Source: Marisediminitalea aggregata
Lineage (GTDB): Bacteria; Pseudomonadota; Gammaproteobacteria; Enterobacterales; Alteromonadaceae
Length of the DNA stretch: 64,000 nt
Assembly: GCF_900129565.1 (NCBI RefSeq)
Contig: NZ_FQWD01000006.1
Location: 124,001 to 188,000 of the forward strand
Reading direction: 5' to 3'
Shown here: piece by piece, positions 17,631 to 29,996 of the stretch
Layout: the number at the start of each line of letters is the position of its first letter
Position numbering within the stretch: the first letter of the stretch is position 1
Notes under the pieces: generated by a model
What the model was told of the DNA's origin: nothing
Seen by the model: only the letters and a program-made list of their open reading frames with translations
Database searches by the model: none
Position numbers and translations under genes: made by a program

Positions 17631-18296
17631 ATGGATAATCGTTCGGTGTATACCAGTACATCCAGTCAGTCGGTTCTGGAAACCAACAAAGTACTTCGTA
17701 ATACTTACATGCTGCTCGGCATGACGCTGTTGTTCAGCGCAGTGTGTGCAGCGGTTACTATGGCTATAGGTATTTCACCTATGGTGTCGTTACTGATGAC
17801 CATCGGTGCATTCATTACTTTATTCGTTGTTCATAAAAAAGCAGATTCCGCTTCAGGCATCTATTGGATTTTCGCTTTCACCGGTCTGATGGGTGGCTCG
17901 TTAGGCTACACGCTTAACTTCTATCTAGGCGTTGCGGGACCTGGCCTTATCATGGAAGCTCTGGGTGGCACAGCCCTTATCTTCTTTGCGCTGTCTGCTT
18001 ACGCCTTGACCACTAAGAAAGACTTCTCTTTCATGGGCGGTTTCTTGAGCATTGGTATCCTGGTTGTTCTGGTTGCGGCAATCGCGAACATTTTCTTCGC
18101 AGTACCTGCTGTTCACCTGGCTATTAGCTCAGCAATTGTGTTCCTGATGTCTGGTTTCATTTTGTATGACACCAGCCGTATCATTCACGGTGGTGAAACT
18201 AACTACATCCGTGCAACAGTTGGTTTGTACCTGAACATCTACAACATCTTCGTATCACTGCTACACATCCTGGGTGTGTTTGGTGGCGACGATTAA
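17631..18296 (+). CDS. yccA: BAX inhibitor-1 family inner-membrane protein (YccA-like)
   Basis: 221 residues with about seven transmembrane helices. In E. coli YccA is a substrate and modulator of the FtsH protease. The start at ATG 17631 (MDNRSVYTS) is fixed by a GGAGG ribosome site eight bases upstream; an in-frame start 42 bases earlier lacks one. The family's C-terminal signature YLNIYNIFVSLLHILG is present. It lies just upstream of the tus genes; in E. coli yccA likewise neighbours tusE, but tusBCD are elsewhere. Confidence 0.93.
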   Translation: MDNRSVYTSTSSQSVLETNKVLRNTYMLLGMTLLFSAVCAAVTMAIGISPMVSLLMTIGAFITLFVVHKKADSASGIYWIFAFTGLMGGSLGYTLNFYLGVAGPGLIMEALGGTALIFFALSAYALTTKKDFSFMGGFLSIGILVVLVAAIANIFFAVPAVHLAISSAIVFLMSGFILYDTSRIIHGGETNYIRATVGLYLNIYNIFVSLLHILGVFGGDD

Positions 18297-18321
18297 TATT
18301 CGTTAGTAACAGCTTAACGAG

Positions 18322-18349
18322 AAAACACCCCGTTAAGGGGTGTTTTTGT
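18322..18349 (+). terminator. Terminator between yccA and tusD
   Basis: AAAACACCCC and GGGGTGTTTT form a strong stem with a GTTA-type loop and run into TTTTTG. It ends only a few bases before the tusD start at 18355, so tusD needs readthrough or a promoter nearby. Confidence 0.85.
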
Positions 18350-18354
18350 TTATT

Positions 18355-18741
18355 ATGACGACAACTTCTGTGCTGATTACCTGTTCACCTGAAGCGCTGA
18401 ATACCAGCCTGAACGCCCTCGCGTTTTGCGAGGAACTGGCAAAGCAGTCTGCAATAAATCATGTCTTCTTTTATCAGCAAGGCGTATTGCAGGCTAACGG
18501 CATGATTGCCCCGGGCACCGGTGATATTCACCTTCCCTCACGATGGGCAGCGTTAGCAAAACAGTATGGCTTTCCGTTGCACGTTTGTGTTGGCGCTGCC
18601 ACCAAGCGTGGTATTGTCGATGAGACACAGGCAGAAGAATTGGGGCTGGCTCAGTCAACGCTTCATGCTGGTTTTGAACAAGTTGGCTTAGGCGAGTTTT
18701 TTACCGCGCTCCACCAATCAGATAAAATGGTACAGTTTTAA
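18355..18741 (+). CDS. tusD: Sulfurtransferase complex subunit TusD
   Basis: 128 residues, DsrE fold. TusD takes persulfide sulfur from TusA and passes it to TusE in the relay that makes 2-thiouridine in tRNA wobble positions. The active cysteine is Cys78 in HVCVGAATKRGI, the same number as in E. coli. The ATG at 18355 fits the family start; the upstream terminator overlaps its weak ribosome site. Its stop overlaps the tusC start (TAATG). Confidence 0.93.
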   Translation: MTTTSVLITCSPEALNTSLNALAFCEELAKQSAINHVFFYQQGVLQANGMIAPGTGDIHLPSRWAALAKQYGFPLHVCVGAATKRGIVDETQAEELGLAQSTLHAGFEQVGLGEFFTALHQSDKMVQF

Positions 18742-19091
18742 TGGCAACGCTGGCAGTTATTCTTACGCAGCCCCCTTATGGCAATCAGAGTGCATCTGAA
18801 GGCATTGAGTTCGCCCTTGCATCTACGAACTATGGTCACGAATGCAGTGTTTTCTTTGTGGGTACGGGTGTGCTGCAATTGATGTCGAATCAACAGCCGA
18901 CCGAGCAAAAGAACCACGCGAAACAATTAAAAGTGATGCCCTTGTATGACATCGACCATTGTTATGCCTGTGCGGTGTCATTGCTTAAACACAATGTATC
19001 GGTGGATTCAGCCGCGATTGATATTCAACCTTTAACGCCTGAAGAGTTAAGTAACACACTGGCTAACTTTGATCACACGGTGACCTTCTGA
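18741..19091 (+). CDS. tusC: Sulfurtransferase complex subunit TusC
   Basis: 116 residues, DsrF-like. It forms the hexameric TusBCD complex with TusB and TusD. The N-terminal strand followed by QPPYGNQSASEGIEFAL matches the family. Stop and start codons overlap with both neighbours, which indicates translational coupling. Confidence 0.92.
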   Translation: MATLAVILTQPPYGNQSASEGIEFALASTNYGHECSVFFVGTGVLQLMSNQQPTEQKNHAKQLKVMPLYDIDHCYACAVSLLKHNVSVDSAAIDIQPLTPEELSNTLANFDHTVTF

Positions 19092-19354
19092 TGTTATTGG
19101 TATTAGATCAGCATCTCGACCTGGACGAACTGTCAGGCCTACTCGATGGCCAATCAGACACAACGACCTTGGTGTGTTGTTCTGATGGCGTGTATCTGGC
19201 GCATCATATCGCCCAGCAGTGGCCACACATCACCTGCTTTGCGCTAACCGCTGATTGTGAAAGTCGCGGTATAGACGCGCCGCAAACGCTTAGTCATAGC
19301 GAATGGGTCGCGCTTTCGTTTCAACACAAACAATGGATCTCTTTGGCACCATGA
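19091..19354 (+). CDS. tusB: Sulfurtransferase complex subunit TusB
   Basis: 87 residues, DsrH-like, third member of the TusBCD complex. It is short and diverged, as is usual for TusB, and ends in the typical [15 protein letters not shown] motif. It overlaps tusC at the start and tusE at the end (ATGA). Confidence 0.88.
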   Translation: MLLVLDQHLDLDELSGLLDGQSDTTTLVCCSDGVYLAHHIAQQWPHITCFALTADCESRGIDAPQTLSHSEWVALSFQHKQWISLAP

Positions 19355-19695
19355 GTCAGGCTTTTTCTTTCGAATTTAACGGCAACACCATAGCAACCGA
19401 CAAGCAAGGGTATTTACTGGATTACACACAGTGGCATCCGGATATGGTTCCCGTATTGGCTGAACAGGAAAGCATTGAGCTGACTGAAGCCCACTGGGAA
19501 GTTGTTAAGTTTGTCCGTGAATTTTATGAGGAATATGAAACCAGCCCGGCGATCCGGGCTTTGGTCAAGGCCATGGCGGCGAAATTTGGTCCCGATAAAG
19601 GCAACAGCCGCTATTTACAGCGGCTGTTTAAGAAAGGGCCTGCTAAGCAAGCAACTAAGCTGGCTGGACTGCCAAAACCGGCTAAGTGTTTGTAA
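19351..19695 (+). CDS. tusE: Sulfur relay protein TusE (DsrC-like)
   Basis: 114 residues. TusE receives sulfur from TusD and hands it to MnmA. The penultimate cysteine (Cys113, in PKPAKCL) is the persulfide carrier. The motif around [24 protein letters not shown] is the DsrC/TusE signature. The start overlaps the tusB stop; an earlier in-frame GTG would lie inside tusB and is not used. Confidence 0.94.
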   Translation: MSQAFSFEFNGNTIATDKQGYLLDYTQWHPDMVPVLAEQESIELTEAHWEVVKFVREFYEEYETSPAIRALVKAMAAKFGPDKGNSRYLQRLFKKGPAKQATKLAGLPKPAKCL

Positions 19696-19741
19696 GCTGA
19701 GGCATCAGCCTACAAACAGCGGACTGGCATCAGGAAATAAC

Positions 19742-21424
<1,683 letters not shown>

Positions 21425-21428
<4 letters not shown>

Positions 21429-22744
21429 GAAGGGTTCCGTTTATGATGACTGTGAAGATTGAGTTCGTCGAGATAATCGCGCTTGGCTTTCAGGGCTTTT
21501 TCCAGTCCGCGCTCGCTGGGAGAATAATAGCGGGTATCGGCCAATTCAGGCGGTAGGTACACCTCACCGGCTGCAAATGCGTTAGGTTCATCATGGGCGT
21601 ATCGGTACTCTGCGCCATGGCCCATTTCTTTTAATAGTTTGGTTGGTGCGTTTCGCAAATGCACCGGCACCGGGTAATCAGGATGTTCACGGGCATCACG
21701 CATGGCTTGCTTAAAGCCAACGTAGACGGCATTGCTCTTTGCAGCCAGCGAACAGTAAACTGCGGCCTGAGCAATGGCGCGCTCACCTTCGGCAGGCCCT
21801 ACCCGGTGATAAACATCCCAGGCGTTTACCGCTATTTGCATGGCACGTGGATCCGCATTACCAATATCCTCCGACACAATTGCCAGTAGCCTACGGGCCA
21901 CATATAAGGCATCACCGCCACCATTTAATATGCGAGCATACCAGTACAATGCCGCATCGGGGTCTGATCCCCTTACCGATTTGTGAAACGCTGAAATTAA
22001 ATCGTAAAAGGTATCGCCTTGTTTGTCGTAACTGGCCACTTTCTCGCCTACGGCCTGTTCGATGTCTGTCAGGGAAATTTCAGCGCCTTCGGTAAAATCA
22101 CTGGCCAGTTCCAGGTAGGTAAGCAATCTGCGGCCGTCTCCGCCCGATAAGCCTATCAGGGCCGAGCGGGCATCGTCGGCTATCGCCAGCTTTCGCTCGC
22201 CCAGGCCTTTTTCTGTGTTGCCCAGCGCGCGATCAAGCAGGGCGCTTAGCGCGTCTTCATCGATGGCCTTCAGTACATACACGCGCACTCTGGACAGTAA
22301 CGCGTTATTAAGTTCAAACGAGGGGTTTTCCGTAGTTGCCCCAACAAAGGTGACCAAACCGGACTCAACAAAGGGTAAGAACGCATCTTGCTGAGACTTA
22401 TTAAAGCGATGTACTTCATCAACAAACAACAATGTACGTTCGCCCATAGACTGGTTTTGTTCAGCCTGGTCAACCGCCGCTCGAATGTCTTTAACCCCGG
22501 AGGTAACAGCAGACAACCTGACTACCTGAGCTTGGGTGTAACGAGCAATTAACTCAGCTAGTGTGGTTTTGCCGGTGCCGGGAGGCCCCCATAGGATCAT
22601 AGAGTGACAATGCCCGGATTCGAGCATTTTACGCAGTGGCTTACCCTGCCCAACCAGATGTTGCTGCCCAACATACTCGTCCAGATTTTGCGGACGCATA
22701 CGGGCTGCCAGCGGCTCGTATTGTTGTTGGGCAAATAAACTCAT
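21425..22744 (-). CDS. rarA: Replication-associated recombination protein A (AAA+ ATPase)
   Basis: 439 residues. RarA (MgsA) acts at stalled replication forks and is related to clamp loaders. Walker A is [11 protein letters not shown] (about 52-62) and Walker [12 protein letters not shown]; the arginine-finger region is LLSRVRVY. The C-terminal tetramerisation domain includes [14 protein letters not shown]. It overlaps lolA and crcB by 4 bases each, so lolA-rarA-crcB-serS form one coupled unit. Confidence 0.97.
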
Positions 22745-23358
22745 GAACGCTGGTCGTCCAGCATAAATCCGTCAGGTACAGCAACGGAAAACTGCTCCGG
22801 AGAGATCACCGCATTGAATTTGCGACCGGTAAACTGAATGACACTTTGTTGTTGCTGGCTGTCCAGCATCACCAGGCCAGCCAGACCGGCTTCATCAAAC
22901 TGTACAGTGAGCGTACGAATTTGTCCGTTACCCGACAAGGGCGACACATTAAACGCGTTGTCGTCTACCTGGGTAATACTGTATTGCTGCCAGATTGCTT
23001 CGCTGTTGCTCGTGAGCAGTACCATAGGGTTATTCTCGATGGCCTGTTGTTGAGACATAACTGTCACTTGTTCAACAAAAAAGTCGACATGCCACACAGA
23101 TTCACCATCGGCGATCAGTGACGTTTCGTCGGGCATGGCTGTTTCCCAACGCAACTTGTTAGGGCGCGTCATTGTAATAGCGCCCTGGGCTTCATGCACA
23201 GCCGTGCCCTGTTCGTCTTTTACGGTTTGGCTAAACGCTGCCGTGAATGACTTCAATCCAGACAGGCGTGCTTTCAACAATTCAGCATCATCGGCAACGG
23301 CTTGTCCGACAATCATTAACTGGCTCAACACCAACAACTTAATTAGGTATTTTTTCAT
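22741..23358 (-). CDS. lolA: Outer-membrane lipoprotein carrier protein LolA
   Basis: 205 residues with a Sec signal peptide (cleavage near AVA-DD, residue 22). LolA carries lipoproteins from the LolCDE transporter to LolB across the periplasm. [14 protein letters not shown] and [14 protein letters not shown] are family motifs. It lies 12 bases after ftsK and overlaps rarA by 4 bases. Confidence 0.96.
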   Translation of the reverse strand: MKKYLIKLLVLSQLMIVGQAVADDAELLKARLSGLKSFTAAFSQTVKDEQGTAVHEAQGAITMTRPNKLRWETAMPDETSLIADGESVWHVDFFVEQVTVMSQQQAIENNPMVLLTSNSEAIWQQYSITQVDDNAFNVSPLSGNGQIRTLTVQFDEAGLAGLVMLDSQQQQSVIQFTGRKFNAVISPEQFSVAVPDGFMLDDQRS

Positions 23359-23370
23359 AACTGTCCTGTA

Positions 23371-25920
23371 TTAATCTCGGGGAGCAGGCGGCGCTAATAC
23401 TTCGCGGTTACCGTTATGCCCTGCAGCACTAACGACACCGCTTTGTTCCATTTGTTCAACTAAACGCGCGGCCCGATTGTAACCAATTCTGAATTTACGC
23501 TGCACGCTGGACACCGAAGCTCTGCGGGTTTCGGTAACAAAAGCGACGGCTTCGTCATAGAAAGCATCCATTTCCTGATCGGCGCCCTCGGGTTGTTCGC
23601 CGGGCAGCAGAATTTCCGCGCCCATTTCAGGGTTCAGAATTTCATCGATGTATTCTGGTTTACCGCGTTTCTGCCAATCGGCGACTACGGCATGCACTTC
23701 ATGGTCGTCCACAAACGCACCATGCACCCGTGTAGGTACCGGACTACCCGGCGGCAGATACAGCATATCACCCATACCGAGTAGTGTTTCTGCACCCTGC
23801 TGATCAAGTATGGTCCGCGAGTCAATCTTACTGGATACCTGGAACGCTATCCGTGTAGGAATGTTGGCTTTGATCAAGCCGGTGATAACGTCAACAGACG
23901 GACGCTGTGTCGCCAGAACCAGATGGATCCCGGCAGCCCGTGCTTTTTGTGCGATACGAGCAATTAGCTCTTCAACTTTCTTGCCCACAATCATCATCAT
24001 GTCGGCAAATTCGTCAACCACCACAACAATAGCGGGCAGTTTGCCTAAATCCGGCGCTTCAGTTTCCATACTGTCTTCTGAACGCCATAACGGGTCCTTA
24101 ATTGGCTGACCATCTGCAATGGCCTGAGTCACCTTGGCGTTGTAACCTTTCAGGTTCCGTACCCCAAGGGCAGACATGAGCTTGTAGCGACGTTCCATTT
24201 CACCCACACACCAACGCAACGCGTTAGCGGCTTCCTTCATGTCTGTCACCACTTCAGCAAGCAGATGCGGAATCCCTTCGTACACCGACAATTCCAGCAT
24301 TTTCGGGTCAATCATGATCATGCGAACGTCTTCTGGCGTCGACTTATACAGCAAGCTCAGAATCATGACGTTAACACCCACTGATTTACCCGAGCCCGTG
24401 GTACCGGCAACCAGCAGGTGAGGCATTTTAGCCAAATCAACCACCACGGGCTTACCGCTGATATCTGCGCCCAGCACCATTGTCAGCGCTGAGGGGTTAG
24501 ACTGGAAGGCATCTGCGCCAATTACCTCACTCAAGCGCACCATTTCGCGCTTTTTGTTTGGTAACTCAAGTCCGATAACAGATTTACCTGGAATAACTTC
24601 GACAACACGCACAGAGGTTGCCGACATTTCACGCGCTAAGTCTTTGGACAAGCTGGTTATTTTGCTGACCTTAACGCCTGGCGCGAGGTCAATTTCAAAA
24701 CGTGTGATCACGGGGCCAGGGTAAACACCCACCACCGACGCCTCAATGTTAAAGTTAGCCAGCTTTTCTTCTACCAGGCGTGACACAATATCGAGTTCTT
24801 CCTGAGAAATTGGATTCTCGTGTTTATCGGCGCGTTCCAGCAGATCAAATGACGGCATTGGGCCTAAATCGGCTGTGTCCTCGCCTGTTTGTTCTGCTGA
24901 CGGACTTTCCACAGGCTTGGAAACAGCCGGTTTTACCGGCTCAGCCGCTTTTTGAACCGCGGGTTCAGGTTTGTTATTGCTCTCCCCTGCCCCACTGCCC
25001 AGGTCGGTAAAATTCACTTTCTCCGAGGTGCTTTTCACTGCTGGCGCGGGTTTATCATCATCGTCAATATGGAACGGAGGCAAATCATCGCTGATGTCGT
25101 CGTCCAGATCGGCCGCGAAAACTTCATCAGGAATCGTCATGGTCGGTTCACTGCGTTCATTTATTCGCGGCGCGCGTTTTTCAGGTTCCGATGGTGGTTC
25201 CGCACGCAGGCTGGTTATGTTTAAATCGTCATCTTTTGGCGACGCTTTTTCAGATTTGTTCGGTAACGATAAGATTGGCATATTTAACGCCAACAGTTTT
25301 TGCGGACCGGCAATGGCTTTTTGGCTCGCCCAAATGGTACTTTCACCCAGCTTATCGATAATCAATAACCAGGAAATGCCCGTCATTAGCGTGAAGCCGA
25401 CGCAACAGAAACACAGCAGCAACAATATAGTACCGGGTGTATTAAAATACGGAATCAACGCTGAGCTAATCACATCGCCAACTAATCCGCCGGCACTGAA
25501 GCTAAACAGGTCATCGAAATTAATGCTGGCAATACCACTCAAACCGAGTAACAGCAAAAGACCGCCAACAATACGCAGCCCAATAGTCAGGTAGTCCAGC
25601 TCGCGCCAGGATTTGACGTGATGAAAGACAAACCAGCCCAGAAAGGCACTGCAAAAAGGCATGATGTATGCCAGATAGCCGAAGGTGAAAAACAGTAAAT
25701 CAGCGGTCCAGGCACCAGTAGGCCCTACCCAGTTGTGCACGTTCGGTTGTAAGCCAGCCTGACTCCAGCCCGGATCGCCCGGGTGAAATGACGCCAGCGC
25801 CAAAAGTAAAAAGAACGCCAGAGCACAGGCAATGATCATACCTGTTTCCCATATGCGTTGAACGCCTGAAAGTCGCACCATATTCCCTAAAATTCTCTGT
25901 TCGTTTGCCTCTTTGGGCAT
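23371..25920 (-). CDS. ftsK: DNA translocase FtsK
   Basis: 849 residues. An N-terminal membrane domain with four helices (about 25-200) targets the septum. A Pro/Glu/Asp-rich linker (about 225-360) follows, then the alpha/beta motor with Walker [14 protein letters not shown] near residue 500 and Walker [13 protein letters not shown]. The C-terminal winged-helix gamma domain ([24 protein letters not shown]) reads KOPS and activates XerCD at dif. The linker is shorter than in E. coli FtsK (1329 residues). It is first in a ftsK-lolA-rarA-crcB-serS run. Confidence 0.97.
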   Translation of the reverse strand: MPKEANEQRILGNMVRLSGVQRIWETGMIIACALAFFLLLALASFHPGDPGWSQAGLQPNVHNWVGPTGAWTADLLFFTFGYLAYIMPFCSAFLGWFVFHHVKSWRELDYLTIGLRIVGGLLLLLGLSGIASINFDDLFSFSAGGLVGDVISSALIPYFNTPGTILLLLCFCCVGFTLMTGISWLLIIDKLGESTIWASQKAIAGPQKLLALNMPILSLPNKSEKASPKDDDLNITSLRAEPPSEPEKRAPRINERSEPTMTIPDEVFAADLDDDISDDLPPFHIDDDDKPAPAVKSTSEKVNFTDLGSGAGESNNKPEPAVQKAAEPVKPAVSKPVESPSAEQTGEDTADLGPMPSFDLLERADKHENPISQEELDIVSRLVEEKLANFNIEASVVGVYPGPVITRFEIDLAPGVKVSKITSLSKDLAREMSATSVRVVEVIPGKSVIGLELPNKKREMVRLSEVIGADAFQSNPSALTMVLGADISGKPVVVDLAKMPHLLVAGTTGSGKSVGVNVMILSLLYKSTPEDVRMIMIDPKMLELSVYEGIPHLLAEVVTDMKEAANALRWCVGEMERRYKLMSALGVRNLKGYNAKVTQAIADGQPIKDPLWRSEDSMETEAPDLGKLPAIVVVVDEFADMMMIVGKKVEELIARIAQKARAAGIHLVLATQRPSVDVITGLIKANIPTRIAFQVSSKIDSRTILDQQGAETLLGMGDMLYLPPGSPVPTRVHGAFVDDHEVHAVVADWQKRGKPEYIDEILNPEMGAEILLPGEQPEGADQEMDAFYDEAVAFVTETRRASVSSVQRKFRIGYNRAARLVEQMEQSGVVSAAGHNGNREVLAPPAPRD

Positions 25921-26149
25921 ACTGTCATTATTTTATTTGCTTTGCGCTAAGCCGGTATCTGCTAAAACCTTTATCAGATGCCGTTACAGATTGTTATATC
26001 ACACTTGTTACGACAATGACGTGTTAGCGCACTTGTATACATGCTTAATTACACTTTTTGTGTGTACACACTCATTGTTGCCAGCAATATCTGCGCCTGA
26101 TTGTAACAGTATGCGGTATGTTACCCTGTATAAGTAATCAGCTATCGCG

Positions 26150-26635
26150 CTATTTTGTATTAATTCTAAGACTATTGGTACTTTTAACTTCTTCCATTAC
26201 CACATAAGTCCGCGACGCACTTACGCCTGGCAAACGAAGCAGTGTATCCCCTAATAATCGCCGGTAACTCGACATATCCGCAACCCGGGCTTTTAACAGG
26301 AAATCAAAGTTCCCTGAAACCAGGTGACACTCTTGTATATCATCGTGTTGCTGAACCGCAGCTGAAAATTCGGCAAATATATCCACCGACGTTTTCGATA
26401 GTGTAATTTCAACAAACACTAACATGGCCGCGCCCAGCTTCTGTGGGTCGAGCACGGCGTGATAGCCTTTTATGTAGCCCTGGGACTCTAAACGCTTAAC
26501 CCTTTCTAAACAAGGACTTGGGCTCAATCCTACCTGTTTGGCTAATTCTACATTAGAAATACGACCGTCTTTTTGCAATACAGAAAGTATATTTCTATCA
26601 ATGCGATCGAGGTGTTTCGGTGTTTTTACCAGCAT
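26150..26635 (-). CDS. lrp: Leucine-responsive regulatory protein
   Basis: 161 residues from the ATG at 26635 (MLVKTPKHLDRIDRNIL), close to E. coli Lrp (164). A TTG 15 codons upstream is less likely. The AsnC-type helix-turn-helix (about 25-50, ISNVELAKQVGLSPSPCLERV) precedes the RAM effector domain, and IQECHLVSGNFDFLLKARV is nearly the E. coli sequence. It is divergent from ald across 132 bases, so it may regulate itself and alanine dehydrogenase. Confidence 0.95.
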   Translation of the reverse strand: MLVKTPKHLDRIDRNILSVLQKDGRISNVELAKQVGLSPSPCLERVKRLESQGYIKGYHAVLDPQKLGAAMLVFVEITLSKTSVDIFAEFSAAVQQHDDIQECHLVSGNFDFLLKARVADMSSYRRLLGDTLLRLPGVSASRTYVVMEEVKSTNSLRINTK

Positions 26636-26695
26636 ATTATATTTTGCATAATCAAATTTACTCAAAATATAACACTGCAAAGTATGAAATTACAG

Positions 26696-26709
26696 CAGAT
26701 ATATTTCTA
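26696..26709. promoter_or_regulatory. Possible Lrp-type operator between lrp and ald
   Basis: CAGATATATTTCTA is an AT-centred imperfect palindrome (10 of 14 positions symmetrical) resembling Lrp sites. It lies just upstream of a TATACT element (26720-26725) that may be the ald -10 box. This is a weak motif match. Confidence 0.35.
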
Positions 26710-26767
26710 AATCATTGGCTATACTCAGCATCTTTATTGAACAACCCAAATTGAGACGGGGAAAAGC

Positions 26768-27895
26768 ATGTTAGTTGGTGTACCAAAAGAAATAAAAAAT
26801 CATGAATACCGCGTAGGCTTAACACCGGCGGCTGTGAAAGAGTTTGTCGCGCATGGCCATCAGGTAATGGTAGAAACAAATGCAGGTACGGCAATTGGTT
26901 TTACGGACGAACTATACCAAAACGCTGGCGCTATGATCGTTGATACTGCAGAGCAAATTTTTGCTGAAGCAGAAATGATTGTGAAAGTAAAAGAGCCGCA
27001 GCCGTCTGAATGTAAACAACTGCGAAAAGGTCAAACGCTGTATACCTACCTGCACCTTGCCCCGGACCCGGTTCAAACTGAATTATTGATTGCATCAGGC
27101 GCTACCTGTATTGCTTACGAGACTGTAACAGACAGAAACGGCGGCTTGCCTTTATTAGCACCAATGAGTGAAGTAGCTGGTCGTATGTCAGTACAAGCAG
27201 GTGCACATTATCTTGAAAAAGCCCATGGCGGCAGCGGCACGCTGTTAGGTGGTGTACCGGGTGTTGCTCCGGGCAAAGTCCTGATCATCGGTGGTGGCGT
27301 AGTTGGTACACAAGCAGCTAAAATGGCGTTGGGCCTGGGTGCTGACGTTACCATCCTCGACCGCTCTCTGCCTCGCTTACGCCAGTTAGATGATATCTTC
27401 AATGGGCAAGTTAAAACTGTGTATTCGACGGTTGATGCCATTGAGCATTATTCTGCCAATGCGGATTTGGTTGTGGGTGCGGTACTTATTCCGGGTGCAG
27501 CTGCGCCTAAGCTGCTGAACCGTGAACACATCAAAAACATGAAACCAGGCTCTGTGCTGGTAGACGTTGCCATTGACCAGGGTGGTTGTTTTGAAACCTC
27601 TAAAGCCACTACTCACCAGGACCCTGTTTATATCATTGACGACGTAGTTCATTACTGTGTTGCTAACATGCCTGGTGGCGTAGCAAGAACATCAACCATG
27701 GCGCTGAATAACGCCACACTGCCATTTGGTCTCGCTCTGGCTAACAAAGGCCCTAAACAAGCCATGCTGGAAGACATTCACCTGTTAAACGGTTTGAACG
27801 TTCACGAAGGCAAAGTGACTTACCAGGCTGTTGTTGAAGCCTTGGGTGAACAGTTGGGTATTACCTACACGCCGGCATTGGATGCATTGAGATAA
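26768..27895 (+). CDS. ald: Alanine dehydrogenase
   Basis: 375 residues, normal length. It interconverts alanine and pyruvate with NAD. The N-terminal signature [17 protein letters not shown] and the Rossmann motif [20 protein letters not shown] (about 171-190) are intact. Substrate residues include Arg15, Lys74 (KVKEPQ) and His95 (YLHLAPD). The divergent lrp gene suggests Lrp-controlled expression, known for ald in several bacteria. A strong terminator follows. Confidence 0.97.
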   Translation: MLVGVPKEIKNHEYRVGLTPAAVKEFVAHGHQVMVETNAGTAIGFTDELYQNAGAMIVDTAEQIFAEAEMIVKVKEPQPSECKQLRKGQTLYTYLHLAPDPVQTELLIASGATCIAYETVTDRNGGLPLLAPMSEVAGRMSVQAGAHYLEKAHGGSGTLLGGVPGVAPGKVLIIGGGVVGTQAAKMALGLGADVTILDRSLPRLRQLDDIFNGQVKTVYSTVDAIEHYSANADLVVGAVLIPGAAAPKLLNREHIKNMKPGSVLVDVAIDQGGCFETSKATTHQDPVYIIDDVVHYCVANMPGGVARTSTMALNNATLPFGLALANKGPKQAMLEDIHLLNGLNVHEGKVTYQAVVEALGEQLGITYTPALDALR

Positions 27896-27921
27896 CCAGC
27901 CATTACCAAATTGTGAATTGA

Positions 27922-27948
27922 TAAAGGGGCTGTCATGCCCCTTTTTGT
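27922..27948 (+). terminator. Terminator of ald
   Basis: AAAGGGGC and GCCCCTTT form a stem with loop TGTCAT, followed by TTTTTG. Confidence 0.88.
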
Positions 27949-28057
27949 TACGCCCTGTCATTCTACTTTTCTGCTGAATGCCTGTGGTTACGATAATAAT
28001 CGTTAACCCTACGACCATATCACTCTGCTTTGCAGAAAATGCGGTAAATTCCGCCTA

Positions 28058-28088
28058 AAATAAAAAGGCCACTGCGAACAATGGCCTT
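28058..28088 (-). terminator. Terminator of pyrF (leftward)
   Basis: On the reverse strand AAGGCCA pairs with TGGCCTT around a 10-base loop and runs into TTTTATTTT. It closes the long leftward block that ends with pyrF. Confidence 0.85.
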
Positions 28089-28125
28089 AATCTGAGTTAT
28101 TCCACCTACACAATTGTGGTGAATC

Positions 28126-28824
28126 TTATTGAATAGACTCATTTACTCTGGCCAGCGTCGCTAATGGATCGTCAGCCTGCGTAATCGGCCGGCCCATAAC
28201 CAGATAGCTGACGCCTGCCTCGATGGCGTCTACCGGCGTCATAACGCGTTTTTGGTCACCAACGTCTGCTCCCGCAGGGCGAATACCCGGCGTAACCAGT
28301 AAGAACGATTCAGGCAGTGATTTACGTAGCATAACGGCTTCTTTTGCGGAACACACTACACCATCGAGGCCAGAGTCGGCAGTGAGTGCTGCCAGTTTCG
28401 CAACCTGCTCTGCAGGGGTAACGCCGGGAACAACATCGTTCAGTTGGTCCTGGTCCATACTGGTTAACACCGTAACGGCGATAAGTTTTGTTTGTGGGTG
28501 TGACGAGCTTTCAATAGCCTGTTTGGCTTTACGCATCATCTCTGCCCCGCCGCTGGCATGTACATTCACCATCCACACGCCCATCTCAGCAGCCGCTTTA
28601 CACGCTTTGGCTACCGTATTGGGAATATCGTGAAACTTAAGATCCAAAAAGACATCGAAGCCTTTATTAATGAGTGATTTCACAAACTCCGGGCCAAAAA
28701 GAGTGAACATTTCTTTACCTACTTTCAGCTTACAAGCCGAAGGCTCGAGTTGTTCAACCAGTTGATTGGCTTGTTCGACATTGTCGAAGTCCAGCGCTAC
28801 GATGACGCGAGCATCTTGTGTCAC
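28126..28824 (-). CDS. pyrF: Orotidine 5'-phosphate decarboxylase
   Basis: 232 residues, a TIM barrel that makes UMP in pyrimidine synthesis. The catalytic motif DLKFHDIPNTV (Asp-Lys-...-Asp) and the phosphate loop TPGIRPAG are present. It follows lapB by 6 bases, the conserved lapA-lapB-pyrF order. Confidence 0.97.
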   Translation of the reverse strand: MTQDARVIVALDFDNVEQANQLVEQLEPSACKLKVGKEMFTLFGPEFVKSLINKGFDVFLDLKFHDIPNTVAKACKAAAEMGVWMVNVHASGGAEMMRKAKQAIESSSHPQTKLIAVTVLTSMDQDQLNDVVPGVTPAEQVAKLAALTADSGLDGVVCSAKEAVMLRKSLPESFLLVTPGIRPAGADVGDQKRVMTPVDAIEAGVSYLVMGRPITQADDPLATLARVNESIQ

Positions 28825-28830
28825 AGTCTT

Positions 28831-29991
28831 CTATTCTCCGTCTAATCCACGAATGGGATGTACTACACCCCACTTTTTACATGATGGGCATAACCAATAA
28901 AGCTTACGCCCGGAAAACCCACAGCTCTTACAGCGATAACGTGGGCGTTGTTGAATTTGTTTTCCAACCAATTCAGCCAGGTGCTGATAGGTCTGTTTGG
29001 CGTCGTTGTCGATTGTGTTGTCGCTATACAATTGCATTAGCCGATGGAAACCACGCATGGTCGGTGTTTTCTGCAACTGCGAAAACAAATAGTCAGCGGC
29101 TTGTTGATTACGATTTTGATTCACCATTATGGTGACCATTGCCAGATACGCCGTGGCGCTTTGCACCCAGTGTGTATTTAGCAAGGTTTCAAATTTATCC
29201 CAATCCTGGGTATGTTCAGTGATCTTCTGAATAACGGGTATGGCCTCAATAAACCAGTCTTCTTCCCGTTTGGCTACCTGCAGTAAATAATCAATTGACT
29301 CATCATAACGACCTTCATCGAAGGTGACCTGTCCCAGCATTAACCAGGGACGCGTGGCATGTTCGTCGGCATTTACGGCTTTTTGCAACAATGCCAGTGC
29401 GGATTCTAAATCTTGTTTATCCAGCTCGATTTGAGCTTGCTCACAATAAAAATGGGCGAGTTTTGTGCGCACCACTTCATTGTCTTGCAGCATCTTTTCT
29501 GCCAGCGCAATCGCCCTTTCCCACTCTTTTGTGGTCTGGTAAATAGCAAACAGTTGTTGTTGGGCAAAATCAAAATGCTTATCACTGGAAAGTAACTTAG
29601 CAAACGTGTCTTCAGCGCGCTCCAGAAAGCCCGCCTGCATATAATCCCGGCCCAACTCGCGTAACGCGGTTTCTCGCTGGGTTGATTGTAATTCATCACG
29701 GCTTACCAGGTTTTGGTGAACCCGAATTGCCCTGTCAATCTCACCACGATGGCGAAAGAAGTTGCCCATGGCGATGTGGGTTTCAGCGGTGTCGTTATTT
29801 AGGTTGATCATCTTGATCAATGTATCGACCGCCTTGTCTGGTTGATCAGACAGCAGGAAATTTAAGCCGCGATAGTAATGTTTGGAGAGAATGCTGGATT
29901 GTTTACGTTGCGCTTGCCTAACGCTATTTCGCCCCATGATATAACCATAGCCGGCTGCCACAGGAAGCAGCAAAAAGAGCAGCTCTAGCAT
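28831..29991 (-). CDS. lapB: Lipopolysaccharide assembly protein B (YciM)
   Basis: 386 residues. One N-terminal transmembrane helix (about 2-19) anchors a cytoplasmic array of TPR repeats (about 35-335). A C-terminal rubredoxin-like zinc/iron site follows with two Cys pairs, CKSCG and CPSCK. LapB controls LpxC degradation by FtsH and so sets LPS synthesis. It starts 5 bases after lapA. Confidence 0.95.
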   Translation of the reverse strand: MLELLFLLLPVAAGYGYIMGRNSVRQAQRKQSSILSKHYYRGLNFLLSDQPDKAVDTLIKMINLNNDTAETHIAMGNFFRHRGEIDRAIRVHQNLVSRDELQSTQRETALRELGRDYMQAGFLERAEDTFAKLLSSDKHFDFAQQQLFAIYQTTKEWERAIALAEKMLQDNEVVRTKLAHFYCEQAQIELDKQDLESALALLQKAVNADEHATRPWLMLGQVTFDEGRYDESIDYLLQVAKREEDWFIEAIPVIQKITEHTQDWDKFETLLNTHWVQSATAYLAMVTIMVNQNRNQQAADYLFSQLQKTPTMRGFHRLMQLYSDNTIDNDAKQTYQHLAELVGKQIQQRPRYRCKSCGFSGRKLYWLCPSCKKWGVVHPIRGLDGE

Positions 29992-29996
29992 GGGGA

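Noticed and set aside
21429..21445. Fluoride riboswitch in front of crcB
   Set aside because: crcB begins inside the end of rarA, so there is no leader for a riboswitch.
24971..25594. Long forward open frame opposite ftsK
   Set aside because: It lies wholly inside ftsK and is low-complexity antisense to its linker and membrane region.
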